Assembly: GCA_018065815.1 (NCBI GenBank)
Contig: JAGHSP010000129.1
Coordinates: forward strand, 1-6,305
Direction of reading: 5' to 3'
Origin: Candidatus Sodaliphilus limicaballi
GTDB taxonomy: Bacteria; Bacteroidota; Bacteroidia; Bacteroidales; Muribaculaceae
Length of the DNA stretch: 6,305 bases
Shown here one piece after another: positions 4,925 through 6,305 of the stretch. Position numbers and translations under genes: made by a program. How positions within the stretch are numbered: position 1 is the stretch's first letter; each line of letters starts with the position of its first letter. The notes below the pieces were generated by a model that did not search any database, was not told the DNA's origin, and saw only the letters and a list, made by a program, of their open reading frames with translations.

Positions 4925-6112
4925 TTATTTATTTGCCATGTTGTAGATGGCGGCCATTGCAGTGGTGTCGATTTTCTCAAGCGAGCCGTAGGCGAGTTTT
5001 CCGCCATGGCTGCACTTGTCCACCATCTCGGCTATCTCGGCCTCGGTCACCTTGCGTCCCAGCAGTTCGGGGATGCTGGTGGGCATGCCGATGGTGCGGT
5101 AGAAGTCCTCAACGGCCTCAATGCCCTTGAGTGCTGTTGCCTCAAGGTCGGTATAATCGCAAGTCACGCCCATCACATTCACGGCAAACTGCACGAAACG
5201 GTTCACGTGGCGTGGCATGACATACCTCGCATAGCTGCCCCACATGGCTGCAAGACCGGCTCCGTGGGTCACGCCGAACATGGCGCTGAGCTCGTGCTCG
5301 AGCTTGTGGGTCACGAAGTCCTTCTCGCCGCCGCACTCGGTGAGGTCGTTGTGCGCAAGGCTGCCGGCCCACATTATTTGGGCACGCAGGCGGTAATCCT
5401 CGGGTTTCTTGAGCACCTCCACAGCACATTCCTTCACGGTGCGCAGCAATGCCTCGGAGATAGCGTCGGTGAGCATCATGTCCTGGTGGGCGCAGAAGTA
5501 GCGTTCCATAGTGTGCATCATGATGTCGGTCGCTCCTGCTGCGGTCTGATAAGCGGGCAGGGTATAGGTGCGCTCGGGATTCATGATGGCAAACTTGCAG
5601 CGGCACAGGTCACTGTTCACTCCGCGCTTGAGCATGCCAGCCTCATCATTGGTGATGACGCAACTGCTGCTCATCTCGCTGCCAGCCGCAGGAATTGTCA
5701 GAACAGCGGCAACTGGCAGGCAAGCCTGGGGCACAGCTTTGCCGTCCCACAAATCCCACACGTCGCCCGTGTAGGGCACGCCGTAGGCAATCGCCTTGGC
5801 CGAGTCGATGACGCTGCCGCCACCCACTGCAAGGACAAAGTCAATCTGCTCCTTGCGGCACAGCTCGATGCCGCGGCGCACCATTGTCAGCTCTGGGTTG
5901 GGGACAACGCCGCCCAGTTCCACGGTGTAGATGCCAGCCTCGTTGAGCAAGGCGGTCATCTTGTCGAGCAATCCGCTCCTGCGAGCACTGCCGCCGCCAT
6001 AATGAACCAATACACGGCTGCCGCCAAAACTCTTAACCAGCGAAGCCACTTGTTCCTCGCTCTCACGTCCAAATACCACGCGAGTGGGTGTATAGAAATT
6101 AAAATCTTTCAT
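4925..6112 (-). CDS. Iron-containing (group III) alcohol dehydrogenase, YqhD/BDH type
   Basis: A 395-residue, full-length member of the Fe-type alcohol dehydrogenases, which interconvert aldehydes or ketones and alcohols with NAD(P)H in the cytoplasm. The opening FNFYTPTRVVFGR is typical of the butanol dehydrogenase/YqhD branch. The cofactor loop is GGGSVIDSAKAIA (97-109). Likely metal ligands are D196 and H200 (GATDIMMHTMERYF), H269 (THKLEHELS) and H283 (VTHGAGLA), with the 14-residue spacing between the two late histidines seen in FucO. All are present, so it should be active. NADPH preference and an aldehyde-detoxifying or butanol-forming role are inferred from the branch and cannot be settled here. 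It is the first gene after the operon promoter, with a leader of about 20 bases. Confidence 0.94.
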   Translation of the reverse strand: MKDFNFYTPTRVVFGRESEEQVASLVKSFGGSRVLVHYGGGSARRSGLLDKMTALLNEAGIYTVELGGVVPNPELTMVRRGIELCRKEQIDFVLAVGGGSVIDSAKAIAYGVPYTGDVWDLWDGKAVPQACLPVAAVLTIPAAGSEMSSSCVITNDEAGMLKRGVNSDLCRCKFAIMNPERTYTLPAYQTAAGATDIMMHTMERYFCAHQDMMLTDAISEALLRTVKECAVEVLKKPEDYRLRAQIMWAGSLAHNDLTECGGEKDFVTHKLEHELSAMFGVTHGAGLAAMWGSYARYVMPRHVNRFVQFAVNVMGVTCDYTDLEATALKGIEAVEDFYRTIGMPTSIPELLGRKVTEAEIAEMVDKCSHGGKLAYGSLEKIDTTAMAAIYNMANK

Positions 6113-6137
6113 TGTGATGTAACTTATATTTTATATG

Positions 6138-6145
6138 CAAAGTTA
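6138..6145 (-). promoter_or_regulatory. Bacteroidota-type -7 promoter element of the five-gene operon
   Basis: On the - strand the sequence reads TAACTTTG followed by CA, a full match to TAnnTTTG. About 18 bases upstream on that strand is TTTTAC, a weak stand-in for the -33 TTTG. Transcription would start near 6132-6133, leaving a leader of about 20 bases without a Shine-Dalgarno sequence before the alcohol dehydrogenase ATG. Confidence 0.65.
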
Positions 6146-6305
6146 CACTTTTTTCATGAGAATGTAAAATCGCTTTGTGAAAAATAATAGAACCCATCAA
6201 TAATGAGGGGTATTTTCGTGTTAATATAATTTAACGGTAAGGTACGAAATAAGTAACTATTCAGCAATGGTATTTTGGGTAATATCCCCGCGCAGATCTC
6301 ACTGA
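6146..6305. other. A+T-rich upstream region without a supported gene
   Basis: No reading frame of useful length or recognised family was found on either strand. It holds two small inverted repeats: ACCC/GGGT arms with an inner TCA/TGA at about 6192-6211, and GTTAA/TTAAC (6220-6224, 6231-6235) around TATAAT. Either could be an operator or a weak terminator from a neighbour beyond the window, but neither is followed by a convincing T tract. Confidence 0.4.

Noticed and set aside
6143..6167. TTACA/TGTAA inverted repeat across the operon promoter
   Set aside because: Arms of only five A/T-rich bases with a 15-base spacer are expected by chance in this region.
5006..6187. Open frame of 393 codons on the + strand opposite the alcohol dehydrogenase gene
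   Set aside because: It is fully antisense to a gene with complete family motifs, is rich in H/A/G as expected from reading the opposite strand of a G+C-rich gene, and matches no family I recognise.
6267..6305. Twelve-codon open frame starting with ATG near the right edge
   Set aside because: Too short, with no promoter motif at the right distance and no recognisable peptide.

Overview
The window looks like chromosome from a member of the Bacteroidota, most likely a gut Bacteroidales. Two promoters carry the Bacteroidota -7 motif TAnnTTTG (TATCTTTG on the + strand, TAACTTTG on the - strand). The genes lack clear Shine-Dalgarno sequences, and the protein families (short-form CstA, DUF3298, pRiA4b ORF-3-like, DUF4160/DUF2442) are common in that phylum. 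The genus cannot be fixed from this sequence alone.

Layout. (a) 1-179, + strand: the 3' end of a probable SLC13/DASS-type anion:Na+ symporter gene, followed by a strong terminator hairpin (193-235). (b) 237-991: an insert holding a promoter and two small + strand genes, a DUF4160 protein and a DUF2442 protein. This pairing resembles a toxin-antitoxin module. (c) 992-1124: a second, about 96% identical copy of the transporter 3' end plus terminator. The two-gene insert is therefore flanked by long (133-135 bp) direct repeats. (d) 1122-6112, - strand: five genes in transcription order, namely a YqhD/BDH-type iron-containing alcohol dehydrogenase, a pRiA4b ORF-3-like protein, a YigZ/IMPACT-family protein, a secreted DUF3298 (RsiV-like) protein and a CstA-family transporter. 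Spacings are 21 bp, an 8-bp overlap, 23 bp and 62 bp, with no terminator seen between them, so they could form one operon driven from the promoter at 6138-6145. (e) 6113-6305: the leader and promoter of that operon, with no gene supported beyond it.

How the parts fit. The transporter on the left and cstA on the right converge, and their ends share a two-way A-tract/hairpin/T-tract terminator. The DUF4160-DUF2442 pair lies between two copies of this junction. The right-hand copy stops exactly at the cstA stop codon, so neither neighbouring gene is broken. Recombination between the repeats would remove the pair and leave an intact transporter-terminator-cstA junction. This repeat-flanked cassette is the most unusual structure in the window. 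The alcohol dehydrogenase (aldehyde/alcohol redox) and CstA (pyruvate or peptide uptake) suggest a loose theme of carbon and redox balance, but the other three operon members have no established shared pathway with them.
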